From: Aptenodytes patagonicus
Lineage: Eukaryota; Chordata; Aves; Sphenisciformes; Spheniscidae
Reading direction: 5' to 3'
Assembly: GCF_965638725.1 (NCBI RefSeq)
Contig: NC_134976.1
Coordinates: 2,666,001 to 2,730,000 of the forward strand
DNA length: 64,000 bases
Made by a program: the position numbers and the translations under genes. The notes under the pieces were generated by a model, which was not told the origin of the DNA, did not search any database, and saw only the letters and a program-made list of their open reading frames with translations. The stretch's first letter is position 1, and every line of letters starts with the position of its first letter. Positions 52,170 through 63,420 of the stretch are shown here, piece after piece.

Positions 52170-52600
52170 GGTGTTCGTTCATGTCGGGGGTGTAGCTGGC
52201 TGCAGTTGGGGGCGTGTGGGTGTAGTTGGGGTGTAGGTGGGTGTACTGGGGGTGCAGCAGGGGGTGTATGGGTGTAGATGGGGGTGTGTGGGTGTAGTTG
52301 GGGTGTAGGTGGGTGTGCTGGGGGTGCAGCGGAGGTGTATGGGTGTAGTTGGGGGTGTGTGGGTGTAGTTGGGGTGTAGGTGGGTGTACTGGGGGTGCAG
52401 CGGAGGTGTATGGGTGTAGTTGGGGGTGTATGGGTGCGGTTGGGGTGTAGGTGGGTGTACTGGGGTGCAGCGGGGGTGTATGGGTGTAGTTGGGGGCGTG
52501 TGGGTGTAGTTGGGGTGTAGCTGGGTATACTGGGGGTGCAGTGAGGGTGTATGGGTGTAGTTGGTGTATGGGTGGAGCTGGGGTGGAGCTGGGGTGCGCT
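52170..52600. repeat. Minisatellite, about 71-bp unit, downstream of calmodulin
   Basis: About six copies of a unit with GGTGTAGTTGGGGTGTAGGTG, GGTGTACTGGGGGTGCAGC and GGGTGTATGG. Purine-rich (G) on the plus strand and intergenic. Confidence 0.88.
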
Positions 52601-53260
52601 GGCTACGTCCGCCTGACATTTCAGGACGGGCTGTTGGGGTGCGTGTGGGGTGTTGCTGGGGTGTGCGTGGGGGGTGTTGGGGCACGCGTCTTGGGGCTGT
52701 GTCCCCCAGGGTCCCCCCCCAAAGCCAATGCTGGAGGGCAGAGCTCCTGGGGGGGTGGGGGGCAGCCCCACCCATGGGTGCTCCTCTACTGATCCCACCC
52801 GAACACCGGGGTCCGCTACAAATCCACCGCCCCGACACCTGGATCCTCTTCAGGGTCACACCTGGCATCTGGAGGGACCCGCAGAGGACCAAGGTGTCCG
52901 AGGGTGCGTCCGTAGAGGACGCAGGTGTCTGGGGGCGTCTGGTCCTTTTGACCTTAACCCCCCCCTCATCCCCCCAATCAAAACCGTCGTTTAATTCCGC
53001 GGAGGAAGTTCCCACCCGCTGCGGCGTGGCCGAGCGTGGTCCCGCTCCCGCCTTGCCTGCAGCCAAGATGGGGCCTGCGGTGAAATCGGGCTGGCCGTGT
53101 TGAGGATGCGCGTTCTGGGATCTGCTCCCTTCCCCGTTGGGGTGTGATATTGCCCCGCCCGGTGCGGGAAACCGCTGGTCAGCCTGGGATCGGTCCTGGG
53201 ACCCAGGAGGGAATGATCCTCCTGGTGGCTTTGGTGGCCGCCTCTGCCCTTCAACCACCC
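52601..53260. other. Intergenic, no recognised gene
   Basis: Unique-looking sequence between two minisatellites. Open frames on both strands extend from the arrays and have no recognised homology. Confidence 0.45.
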
Positions 53261-53895
53261 GAGGTTCAACCCTCTCCGAAGGTTCAACCACTGAAGGTTC
53301 AACCACTGAAGGTTCAACCCTTTCCCAAAGTTCAGCCCTCTCCCAAGGTTCAACCACTGAAGGTTCAACCATTGAAGGTTCAACCACTGAAGGCTCAACC
53401 CTTTCCCAAGGTTCAACCACTGAAGGTTCAACCCTTTCCCAAAGTTCAATCCTCTCCCAAGGTTCAACCACTGAAGGTTCAACCCTTTCCCAAAGTTCAA
53501 TCCTCTCCCAAGGTTTAACCACTGAAGGTTCAACCATTGAAGGTTCAATCCTCTCCCAAGGTTCAACCACTGAAGGTTCAACCACTGAAGGCTCAACCCT
53601 TTCCCAAGGTTCAACCACTGAAGGTTCAACCCTCTCCCAGGGTTCAACCACTGAAGGTTCAACCCTTTCCCAAAGTTCAACCACTGAAGGTTCAACCATT
53701 GAAGGTTCAACCCTCTCCCAAGGTTCAACCACTGAAGGTTCAACCATTGAAGGTGCAACCCTCTCCCAAGGTTCAACCACTGAAGGTTCAACCATTGAAG
53801 GTTCAACCCTCTCCCAAGGTTCAACCACTGAAGGTTCAACCATTGAAGGTTCAACCCTCTCCCAAGGTTCAACCACTGAAGCTTCAACCCTCAAG
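53261..53895. repeat. Minisatellite, 15/18-bp units (GGTTCAACCACTGAA)
   Basis: About 38 units of AAGGTTCAACCACTG (15 bp) alternating with AAGGTTCAACCCTCTCCC (18 bp). Both lengths are multiples of three, so frames stay open for hundreds of codons on both strands (plus strand Ser/Thr/Glu-Gly repeat). No start context, splice sites or homology support a gene. Confidence 0.92.
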
Positions 53896-55820
53896 GCAGC
53901 CAGGCCAGGACAAACTCACTCTTTTGGGGATGCCCTCGGCGAGGCCGTTGCTTTCTCTTCCTCCACAGAAGGATTTTTTTTTACATCTCTTCCCCCTTTC
54001 TCCTTCGTTATTGCCCTTTGAAATGGGCCAAAGTCCCTCTTCCCCGCAAGGGGTGAAGGGCTGGGAGTCGCCTTTCCCACAAACTCCTGCAAAAGGAGAG
54101 ACATCAGGTAAGGCAGACGGTGGAAAACCCCCGCCTCCGTCGCTCTTGCTTTTCTCTCCTTTTTTTTTTTGTCCCCTCCTTTTCCACTTCAGCCACTCTT
54201 CCACTTTTTTTTTCCCCCCCGTCGTTTCGACCCAAGACGTTGGGAGGTCCCGTAGGTGCCACCGCGTGGTTTGGTAGCACATTTTCTGCAGAGACATGCA
54301 AACGCGATCTGGTTTTGAGGCGATTTTTTTTTTTTTTTTCCGCTGGTCGAGGTAAAAACGGAAACGCGTTTTTGCTGATCTCTGGTCTCGGTAGGTCACG
54401 GGCTTAAAAAGAAACTTTTCATCAGCTTCTGGATAAAAGCGAACGTGAGGAGCAACGTCAAAATACAGCGTTATTATAGGGTTTGTGAGAATATCAGCTT
54501 AAATAATAAATTCTAACAAGAACGAGCAGCTTGCAGCTTTTACAGGAAAATCCCAAAGAAGGAATTCAGTCAGACACACGTCAAGGGCTGCAGAATTGAA
54601 TTACGGAAAAAAACAAAAAGGCTTTTTTTAGTGTCTTCGTGCCACCGAGCCGCATCGTGTACTTTGAATGCTCTGCCAGGCTGTTCAGTGCTGGGCAGCG
54701 GGGCTGGAGGACCGCCTAGAGGACTTGGTTCTTCTTCTTCTTGCCTGGAAAAGCTGCCCAGATACGGTAGGAGCTGCCTACGGATAGATGAGCGAAGGGA
54801 AAAAAGGGGGGGAGAAAAAAGAAAGAAATGAATCCTCCTACCTGCAAAATTTTGTGAAATGAGGGATGGAAAATGGAGGGTTCCTGGGGAAGAAGGAAAT
54901 GGTGCCAAAAGCCATCCTGCCCTTCGCCTGTCCGTTGCCAAACCCGGTTGTGTCGGGGAAGAAGCAGCAGCATCCAATTTTCCAAGACTCACCAGGCGGG
55001 AGATCCCTCTTCCTTTGCTTTCTTCCTTCCCGTTTCCCATCTTGCTTCCCGGGATTTTATCCTGGGAAAGGAGGCAGAGAGGGCGTTGCCCTCCTGAAAA
55101 AAACAACAGATCCCACTGGAATATTTTTCTGGGATATTTTCTGGAACGTCCTCCCGGGCATTGCGACGGACGGTTCTTGTGTTTGGTGGAGGCACCACCA
55201 CGTCGCCAGCACCGCCTCTCCTCCGCTCCCGACCCACGCGCTCTCTCCCAGACTGTTGATCGTCCCGTGTAGCTGAGCTGCTCCTTCACACAGGAGGCAG
55301 CCCCGCTCCTCATCTTCCCCATCTCCCCTGAAGAGCTTGTATCCCTGTCCTGCAGCACTCCAGCCACGCGAGCCGTCCCCCCCCCCCCCCCGGCACCATT
55401 ATTCCGACCATGGTTTAACTGCGGGACTGCACGCGGAGCCCTCGGTCCTTGGAGTTTCCCAGGCCGGGAGCGTTCGCATAGATACGCTGGAGGCAGGTCA
55501 CCCTTAAATTGACATCGCTGTCCTCTTGACTGTGGGTCATAACCTCCCTCCTCAGCCATTCCTCGTTCAAAGCTCTACCACGTGTGGACTCAGATGAAAT
55601 AAGCCTGCCAAGTGGAATTACACCGGATTGCCGCAGTACTTGTACTGAAGAGGGTGTATTAGTGAACATATTTTTGCGGTATCTTCATACCAGTCCGTGA
55701 AGCTGGAAGACCTTGAAGAATCCTCATAAAAAGGACATTCACTAGAAGATTTTGCTTAATCCTCAATCCTGCAAGTGAAAAAGAACTAGCAGCAGAGACT
55801 CACAGCTTTTATGAGAAAAC
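53896..55820. other. Intergenic, no recognised gene
   Basis: Lower-GC sequence with poly-T runs (54150-54170, 54325-54340). A few open frames, such as 54570-55559 on the minus strand, show no known domain. A donor/acceptor gene model could not be built. Confidence 0.45.
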
Positions 55821-55875
55821 GGTTGGACTTGATGATATTAAAGGTCTTTTCCAACCTAAACGATTCTGATTCAGT
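55821..55875 (+). mobile_element. CR1 LINE 3'-end scrap
   Basis: GGTTGGACTTGATGATATTA, AAGGTCTTTTCCAACC and GATTCTGATTC form the last about 50 bp of a CR1 copy. It directly abuts the copied MROH segment. Confidence 0.7.
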
Positions 55876-56526
55876 ATTTGGTAAGCTTGCTGGCAAAGCT
55901 GCCGTGTCTTACCGACCCTTCTGTGTTTGCCCCGCTCTTTAGGCACGACGCTGCCAGAGGATAATGCACAGCTCCAAGGGGATTGGGAAGCTGAGGCCGC
56001 CTCCTTGCACTGTTCGCCCAGCACCAAGGTAATGAGCTCCCCCCCGTTGCCGGGACTCTTGTCCGTGGCATCAGCAGGGGACTTGTGTGAGCAAAGGCAC
56101 CCAGAATCAGTGGGGCTGGTGTGGCCTCACTGTCCCTGGTGAGAGGGTTCCTACCGTCCCCGAGCAGGGATGCTGCGAGGGCTGCACTCCAGTGTCCCAG
56201 CAGCAGCTCCAGCCCTCCTGGCCACCAGCGAGCCCTGCTTCGCTGTAGGGCCAGCACACTGTGCCCAGGAGCCCAGCCTTCCTCCCTCACCCTGGGGGCC
56301 CTCTCTTCTCATCCTCCCCCGTGCAGTGACCGCAGCCCCTGCCGCCAGCTTTCCTGCGGCCACTGCCACTAGCACTGCCGGGCATCTCTCGCCAGGGCTG
56401 CTCGCGCTGCCCAGCTAAGCAGCACCATCAGGGCACTCGCTGTGACATGCCTTCGCTCCCTTCCGTCCTCCCACAGAGCTTTGCAAAATACCTCAAACCG
56501 TCTGAGAGGACAGACATCGTCCTTGT
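55876..56526 (+). pseudogene. Copied MROH gene fragment (one exon, an intron, part of the next exon)
   Basis: The segment corresponds to about 12570-13226 of the MROH gene. The exon-like part (55943-56028, acceptor CTCTTTAG, donor GTAATG) is strongly diverged from exon 12636-12730. The following intron and the first 49 bp of the next exon (AGCTTTGCAAAATACCTCAA at 56477) are identical to the parent from about 56108 to 56525, at a constant offset of 43300. Similarity stops at 56525, inside the exon. It is a partial duplicate that cannot encode an MROH protein alone. Confidence 0.88.
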
Positions 56527-57120
56527 GGGTCACCATGAATGCCTCAGGAGGGGTCCTTAGGGGACTAGAGGGCTCCCGAGAAGGCTAGGCGAGCAACAGA
56601 AGGCTCTGGGGCATAACAAACACCTACAGAGGAGTGCTGAGGGGACTAAAGTCGTATCGTAGAGTCTAGGGGGCCAGGCCCCCAGTCTAGTGGGGTTTCT
56701 TAGGGTGCTAGAGGTTCCGCAGAGGGGTCTGGGGTGCAATGAAGGCCTCAGGAGGGGTCCTGAGTGGACTAGAGCGATCCTAAGACAGCTACAGGGCAAA
56801 TGGAGGAGTCCCGTGGTTGGGCTGTGCCCAAGAGCCCTCCACCGGCCCCAGCGAAGGCCAGCGGTGGGCTTTTGTGTACAATGAGGCTTGAAGGGAGGGC
56901 GCAAGGAGGCTAACAGAGGGGTGCTGCGGGGACCAGGGGGCAAGCTGAGGCCTCTAGAGCACATCAAAAGGCGCACTGGGGTGCCGAGAGGTTCTGAGGG
57001 GGCAAATGGGCCAGGCTGAGGCAACCCCAGGACAACAGAGGGGTTCAGAGGGGACTAGTGGGTATGAGGAGGGGTCTAGGCCTGAGGGGCCTGGAAGGGA
57101 AAAATAAACGAGCCTTGAGG
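56527..57120. repeat. Degenerate GC-mixed repeat (GGGGACTAGAGGG-type)
   Basis: Loose repeats of about 55-70 bp containing AGGGGTCCTGAGGGGACTAG, TCTAGGG and GGCAAATGGAGG. They start exactly where the MROH copy ends. No gene seen. Confidence 0.6.
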
Positions 57121-57179
57121 GGATCCGATGGCAAAAAAGAGAGTCACCCCCATCTTGAATTTCCAAGTCCTTACCCAAC

Positions 57180-58320
57180 TCCTTCCCATCCTGCCCCCGG
57201 TTCTCCCCATTCGCCCTCAACCAGGCAGCCCGGACGCCCACACCCAGCCAGCTCAGGCAGAGCAGAGCTCTGAAGGTGCCCGAGCGTGGTCACGCCGGGC
57301 AGCGGCTCCACGGCACCTCTCGGGCTCTCAGAGAGGGGCTGTTCCAGGGTCCCTCGGGCTTTTCGGGGGTTTCCTTGGACCGCCTCCGTGGAACGGACAC
57401 GCGGCGGCACCGGCACCGGGACTACAGCTCCTGGCACAGCCTGCGGACCAGCGCGGCCCCACAGCAGGGCTGTACCAGAAGACGACAGCTCCCGGCATGC
57501 CCTCAGGCCAACGTGGCTGCCCAAAAAGCGCTGCTGTGCTGGAAGACTACAGCTCCCTGCACGCCGAGGAGACTGCTTGCGCCTTAAGAGTTGTATCCTG
57601 CTGGCTGCCACCCCTTCACCCCCGAAGCCCTCCGCAGAGGGGGGGGGGGAACCCCTGCCCCACCGGCCCTGGGCTCCTCCGCCCCGGCGGTACCACACAG
57701 CCATCACCCGGGGCGGGGGGGCAGCGAGGAGCCGCGGCGGCCGTTCCACACAGCCCCGAGCGCGCATGCGCGCAGCGGCTTCAGCGGCGCCGGTACCGGA
57801 GCGTTCCCGCCCGCCGCAGTGCGCATGCGCACCGCCGGCGGCGGGAGGAGGCAGCGCCCGGGCTCTGTGAGGGAGGGCAAACGGGCGGCGGCCGCGGGGG
57901 GGGGGGGGGGAGGCAGAGAGCTCCGCAGTGCCCGGCAGACAACGCCCGCCATTTCACGCTCCCCCCCCCCCCCCCCGCCTTGGCCCAGAAGCCGCACCGG
58001 TGGCACCGGCCTCCTCACGGGGGAAGGCGGCGGGCCCGAAGCAGAGAGCGAGGGACGGGCCGTCGTCTGTTGTGAAGGGCGGCGCTCCTCCGCCGTGAAA
58101 CCGGCCCGGGGACAGCAGAGCGAGGGGCGGGCTGCGGTCCCCTGCGGAAGAGCGAGGTGCCTCCGAACTTTAGACACGTTCACCGGGAGAGGCCGGTGCC
58201 CCAAAAGACAACGGTGAGGGGGAGGCAGCAGGAATGAGGGCTGGCAAGAAGGAGCATGGCCCTTTGCTGTGCCCTCCGCCCTCAGCTGCTGCTCCGCTGT
58301 TGCCCCCTGCTCACGTAAGG
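57180..58320. promoter_or_regulatory. CpG-island promoter with ZNF143/THAP11-like and NRF1 motifs
   Basis: A dense CpG island. Three ACTACAGCTCC-type elements lie on the plus strand: ACTACAGCTCCTGGCACAG (57421-57439), ACGACAGCTCCCGGCATGC (57482-57500) and ACTACAGCTCCCTGCACGC (57546-57564). Two perfect NRF1 palindromes, GCGCATGCGC, lie at 57762-57771 and 57821-57830. Candidate plus-strand donors follow at 58213/58214 (AACG|GTGAGG) and about 58315 (CAC|GTAAGG). The gene driven is not in the visible sequence, and the island is downstream of the LRFN 3' end, so it is not that gene's promoter. Confidence 0.65.
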
Positions 58321-61026
58321 TTGGCCTTTGCAGCAGTGGTTATGACATTCGTTCTGGGCAGTTCCCCCGTTTCCCCCCCCCCCCCTCCGTAATCTTTCTG
58401 AAGGAGCAATTGCTTCAGATTCCACATTTTTATGCTTCTGTTACAGAGACATCAGGAGTTAAAGAGTTAACCTCTTAAAACAACCTGGAGAAATGCGCCA
58501 AACCCCCAACTCCATTTCCAAGGGAGAAATACTTAAATCCAGTATGTCCCTGCTATTGCATGCAGGCAAGGATGATGCTAGCGCAGCTCATACTGGTTTG
58601 ACGTTCTTCCCCTAACGATAAGATGGACAACCCGAGCACGAGACAGAACAGCAGTTACAGAACGGACTAACGCGCCGTCTCTGCCTGTGGTCCAAGGGCC
58701 AACAAAAGAGGTAGGCTGGCTGCTGTGATACCCGTGTTAGGTACGTACACGCTATGAAGTGTCAAAACACAGCATTTGCAGCTACAGTCCCTGAACCCCA
58801 CCTGGATGCCGCTCGGCAGTGCAGCATTTTCATATTTAACAAGTAGGAACCAAATAAAAGGGCGTGAGAGAAACCGCTACTGGCAGAAAATGGCAGGATA
58901 TTACCAATAAACAGATTTAATGTACAGGTGGGTTGAGTCACTCATGATACTCATAGCAATCAGGCTGCAGTAATTAAGAAAACCACGTTCAAATTCCAGC
59001 ATTGAATTTTGCGTCTGGCCAAAGATGAACGAATTTGCTCTTTGGAAGAGGTGGGGATTGCAAGAGCGTTTCAAATCAGCGACCGTAGGCAGGTTCAGGT
59101 GGTTGCACCTTAGGAGTGCCAGTGACGAGTCTGCGTCCCTGGAAGGCAGACAGAAGCCAGAGGAAAATCCTGGAACGCACAGGCCCCATCACCATCATCT
59201 ACGTAACAAGAAGCATCCATTTGCGCAGTTGCACATACAGCTTTTCTTTTTCTTCTTTTTTTTTTTTTTTTAAGAAAACTAACATGAGTGTAGCTGCATA
59301 GTCTTACCTCACTGTCGCAAATACACCTGATAACAGAATCCCTCAAATTACTTTTCCCCCTCCGTTTATGTTTGAGAAGCAAAACAGAACAGAGGCCTCA
59401 GCAAATCTGCGCGGCGCAGAAATGTCAAAAAATGCCTCGTACTTTGGCAGTTAGTAAGAATTGAACTATATTAAAATACAGTCCTCAACTGCTGTGGAGT
59501 TAAACAGCTTTTGGCTGTCTGCCAGGTAGCTTTTCTTGGTCCGTTCTTTCATACCCGAACAGGAGGAATATTTTGACTCTGTTAAAGGGACAATGTTAGG
59601 AAAGACACTTTTCTTAATTGCTCAGTTGTGACACAATCACCTTTGGAAAGACGCGAGCCGCTCACTCAGCTTGCAAGCCTCTCCTGCCAATTCCTTTCAC
59701 ATTCCATTTCTTGAGGTTTAATAAATACAAGGTATTCATGTTTTCTCTCGTTTTGCTTTCGAAGCCAAGTATCAAAACAACGCAAAAAAATCACCGACCA
59801 ATGAGGATGGCAGAGGGGACATCGTTTAGCTGAGGTCACCAGCTCCTCGTAGGCTTTGCAAAAGTTATTTCAAAACCTAAACTTTGGGCCCGTCTCGATC
59901 TGACAGTATCCCTTGAAACAAAAGGAACATTTCGTTATTCAATATGATGCGTTAAAATGACTCGACCAGACACATTCACATAATTCATCTATCAGCCACT
60001 TACATTACACTTCATGCAGTATTACAGAAATAAGAGACTGATGTAAAAGCCATCTGAAGATGCAGTGTCACAGTGAGACAGTGCAACGTCCCTCAGGACA
60101 CGAAAGCTTTAATCTGTGGGTCCTCAGGCAACAAATTAATCAACAGAAAAGGAAAAAAAATAGCCTTCAGCAGTACGCTTTCAGAGGGGGGAGACTATGG
60201 CATGGTTTTCAACATAGCAAAAGCATGCACAGTGAAACACATCTAATTTCAACCGCTCTGTAAAGTTTTACAATTTAGAAAGAACAAAACCAGGTCTTCT
60301 TCCTGCCCAAACAAAGGTAAATCTGACGACCGAGAACAAGAGGAGGTTTCGCAAAGGCACAGTCTCGACAGATAACAGCTGTTACAAAGCAAACAATACG
60401 AGCTCATATTTCTGTGCCGCGGAATAACTGAGAGAATATGCTAAAGTACTTAAAGTACTTTCAATTTTTCTTTTTTTTTTTTTTTAGAGTACCTTTTTTT
60501 TTTTCCTCCTGTGGGGAACCTCTACTAATCTTGCTTCTTTTGTGAGCAGCACGTATACACCATACCTATGGCAAAAAATAACTCAGTATTGAGAAGCTGG
60601 TAACTTTTTATGACAAATCATTCCTTGAAGAGATGAGTAGTTGAAGCTGCTAAGTGACTCTGCCGTGAGAGAGGAAGTCTGAGGATCCTGAGAGTACGAT
60701 TTTGCTCTTCGTTGGTAACCAAATGAAAAAATAGTGCATTTCACCAAAGACAAAACCTAGCAGAATTTAGCTATGTTGCTGCCTTGATACCAGAGGTGTA
60801 TGCTATAAAAGAACCAGTAAAAAAATCTTGTAAATCACACACTTATATTTAATATATTGAAACAAAATAGTTAAGAATGCAAGAACTGTATACAGATTAA
60901 AAAAATATTTTTTAAACCATCTGATCTTAAAAATAGACAATAGTAGTGAAGCTTAAAATACAACCACTCGCATTAAAATGTTTCAAGCAATACCACCTTG
61001 GTGTGTCCTGCTCCATCAAATGGCCA
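58321..61026 (-). other. Probable LRFN-type 3' UTR and unassigned AT-rich sequence
   Basis: AT-rich sequence without coding signs. The part next to the stop codon at 61027 is likely 3' UTR of the LRFN gene. Minus-strand ATTAAA variants lie near 60846, 59705 and 58917, but none can be singled out as the real poly(A) signal. A poly-T run lies at 59247-59271. Confidence 0.5.
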
Positions 61027-61537
61027 TTAAGATAACGCATCAGTTGTTAAAAAGGTTGTGTTGGTTGGAGTCACTTTTTCACAATCCAAATCTACAACAG
61101 TTTTTCCTTTGATGGAAGCGCCCGAGCATTCCTGGTGCAAACTTTCCCGCCTCTCTGAAAGTTTAGAAGTGGATCGAGCCATCGAGCCACTTTGGCTTCC
61201 ATTGGTTTGAGAGCAGACGTTACTAACTTTAGTGGTTTTATTTTTGTGGTGGTTGTTGTAGACTTTGTATTTCATGAGGAGGATGAAGATGAAAACAAGA
61301 ACCGAAGCCACTATGATACCCCCAATAATGATGATCATGGTTCCTCCAAGAAACTGCGCGTGAAGGGATCGGCACTGTTTGTATTCTTCCTGGGTTGTGA
61401 ACTGCACGCATCCGATCGCTCTGGTTGCGGTCAAAGATGTCAATCCATCATCATAAACAGCAAGAACACAGAGGTTGTATTCACGTCCTGCAACCAGATC
61501 AGTCAAGAAGAAGGATTTACTAGCAGCTGGAATCATC
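61027..61537 (-). CDS. LRFN/SALM synaptic adhesion protein, last coding exon
   Basis: A minus-strand exon with acceptor TTTTCTCTTCCAG at 61538-61550, running 170 residues to a TAA. It contains the end of the fibronectin III domain ([23 protein letters not shown], split here only by this description), a juxtamembrane cysteine segment, one transmembrane helix beginning [10 protein letters not shown] and a cytoplasmic tail starting MKYKV and containing [15 protein letters not shown] proteins are leucine-rich repeat, Ig and FNIII neuronal adhesion molecules that organise synapses. The tail ends TTDALS and has no PDZ ligand, and [12 protein letters not shown] resembles the human LRFN3 tail, so LRFN3 is the best guess among LRFN1-5. 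The large upstream exon with the leucine-rich repeats is beyond the right edge. Codon use is AT-rich, unlike the GC-rich genes to the left. Confidence 0.85.
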
Positions 61538-62120
61538 CTGGAAGAGAAAATGAGTACAGTAAACATCCAAGTCGATCGAGCCTAAGGAGAGCTCTTTTGA
61601 CTATCGGTGCCACTGTGAGGAAACTAACAGAGCAGAAGATGAGCCCGGCAAGCGGACCAAGCAGCAAAAAAATCTAGCCTTCCCTAGGTTACGCGGTAGG
61701 GACGGAAGACGCAGATTTTAGCAATGACAGTATCTTTACCTTGGCTGTTTCAAACAAACAGGGACCTGAGTGCACACGCTTACCAATGGCCAGGGGAGAA
61801 GTCACACTTGATCTATTGTTTTGATCTGCATTATCTTAAATTTCCACAGTTTCAGCATAAAAGGGCATAACGCGCCCTATGCAGAATGGAATACGGTCGG
61901 CCTTTTGAAAAACATAAAGGAACTGAAGCAACGTGCTTGAGGACTTAAATGGCAGAACAGTTTATCCTTGTCATTAAACACTTTAAAATGTATTTTAGTA
62001 ATTTCACATCCACAGGAAGCACGTTTTGAAGATCAAGGGAAAAAGGCAAATTCAAACGTTCGGTCCACAGATTAACCTTATTTCCATCTTGTAACAGCTC
62101 CGTGATGCTCACTGTCTCGT
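61538..62120 (-). other. Intron of the LRFN-type gene
   Basis: Non-coding AT-rich sequence upstream (on the minus strand) of the terminal LRFN exon. No other exon is seen here or up to the window end, so the intron is longer than 2.4 kb. Confidence 0.6.
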
Positions 62121-62124
62121 AATC

Positions 62125-62772
62125 ATAGAATCATAGAATCATTAAGGTTGGAAAAGACCTCCAAGATCGAGTCCAACCGTCGACCCAACACTAAACCATG
62201 TCCCTAAGCGCCTCATCTACATGTCTTTTAAATACCTCCAGGGATGGGGACTCAACCACTGCCCTGGGCAGCCTGTTCCAATGTTTCACCACTCTTTCAG
62301 TAAAGAAATTTTTCCTCACGTCCAATCTAAACCTCCCCTGGCGCAACTTGAGGCCATTTCCTCTCATCCTGTCGCTTGTTACTTGGGAGAAGAGATCGAC
62401 CCCCCCCTCGCTACAACCTCCTTTCAGGGAGTTGTAGAGAGCGATAAGGTCTCCCCTCAGCCTCCTCTTCTCCAGGCTAAACAACCCCAGGTCCCTCAGC
62501 CACTCCTCAGAAGACTTGTTCTCCAGACCCCTCACCAGCCTCGTTGCCCTTCTCTGGACACGCTCTAACACCTCGACGTCCTTCCTGTAGCGAGGGGCCC
62601 AAAACTGAACACAGGATTCGAGGTGCGGCCTCACCAGTGCCGAGTACAGGGGCACGATCACTTCCCTACTCCTGCTGGCCACACTATTTCTGATACAGGC
62701 CAGGATGCCATTGGCCTTCTTGGCCACCTGGGCACACTGCCGGCTCATGTTCAGCCAGCTGTCAACCAACAA
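62125..62772 (-). mobile_element. CR1 LINE 3' fragment in the LRFN intron
   Basis: CATAGAATCATAGAATCATT at the left, then the CR1 3' UTR, then a minus-strand frame to 62772 encoding the ORF2 C-terminus ([20 protein letters not shown] ... VDEALRDMV). It is closely similar to 20884-21544 and 22330-22990, so all three belong to one CR1 subfamily. It is 5' truncated. Confidence 0.9.
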
Positions 62773-62858
62773 TCAGTCGACCGGTAAGAACAATCAGAGC
62801 AAAGTGTACACGCTTGCAACTAAGTGGTGTCTTCTGTAGCCCAATAACAGCACACACT

Positions 62859-62940
62859 GACTTCCTTGCCTTGATGCAACCCTAACATTGAGATCGTTTG
62901 ACTTCCTTGCCTTGATGCAACCCTAACATTGAGGTTGTTC
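62859..62940. repeat. Two tandem copies of a 41-bp unit
   Basis: GACTTCCTTGCCTTGATGCA begins at 62859 and again at 62900, with the rest of the unit matching apart from the last bases. A simple local tandem duplication. Confidence 0.85.
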
Positions 62941-63420
62941 AATGTCGATATTCCTTTACCACAAAGTAGCACTGGTACTACATCGACGGGTGAGAAGGAT
63001 GCCAAAAGAAGAGCTATATGCTGTGTTACCAATTCCCACAGACCCCGGTCATGGCCATACGAATCACAATATCTCACTGCAGACCAGCTCTCCGTATGTG
63101 TGGCTCAGATTCCTCGCTGGAGTAAAGTAGCAGAGGAGCCAGTGAAACTACATCCATTTATAGCGGGTGGGAACGTGGCCTTCTCCTGGCCACAAAGGTG
63201 GTGGTGGAGAAGACTAACCGCTTGTCATACAGTCTTTTCCAAGTAGTCATCCATGGGACTACGGACCATACAATGCTTAGACTGGAAAGAAAGAAGAGCC
63301 ACACCTTCGAAAGAACATTCTCCGAACACGTGGCTGCTACCACTTCATTTATAACAACTGAATTTCTGTGACTATGAAAAACCAAACCCACTCCCTTGTC
63401 GATGCACGTGCACCACCACA
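62941..63420. other. Intronic or intergenic, no recognised feature
   Basis: Short open frames (62929-63246 plus, 62820-63077 minus) have no recognised homology. I see no RNA gene. Confidence 0.4.

Noticed and set aside
53137-54021. 294-codon Ser/Thr/Gly/Glu repeat protein
   Set aside because: The frame exists because the units are multiples of three. Equally long frames occur on the other strand, and no splice, promoter or homology evidence was found.
54570-55559. 329-codon minus-strand frame
   Set aside because: Composition is ordinary and there is no recognisable domain, signal peptide or splice partner; not enough to call a gene.
57128-58217. Long frames (up to 315 codons) in the CpG island
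   Set aside because: High GC removes stop codons by chance. Three overlapping frames are open and none has known domains or conserved motifs.
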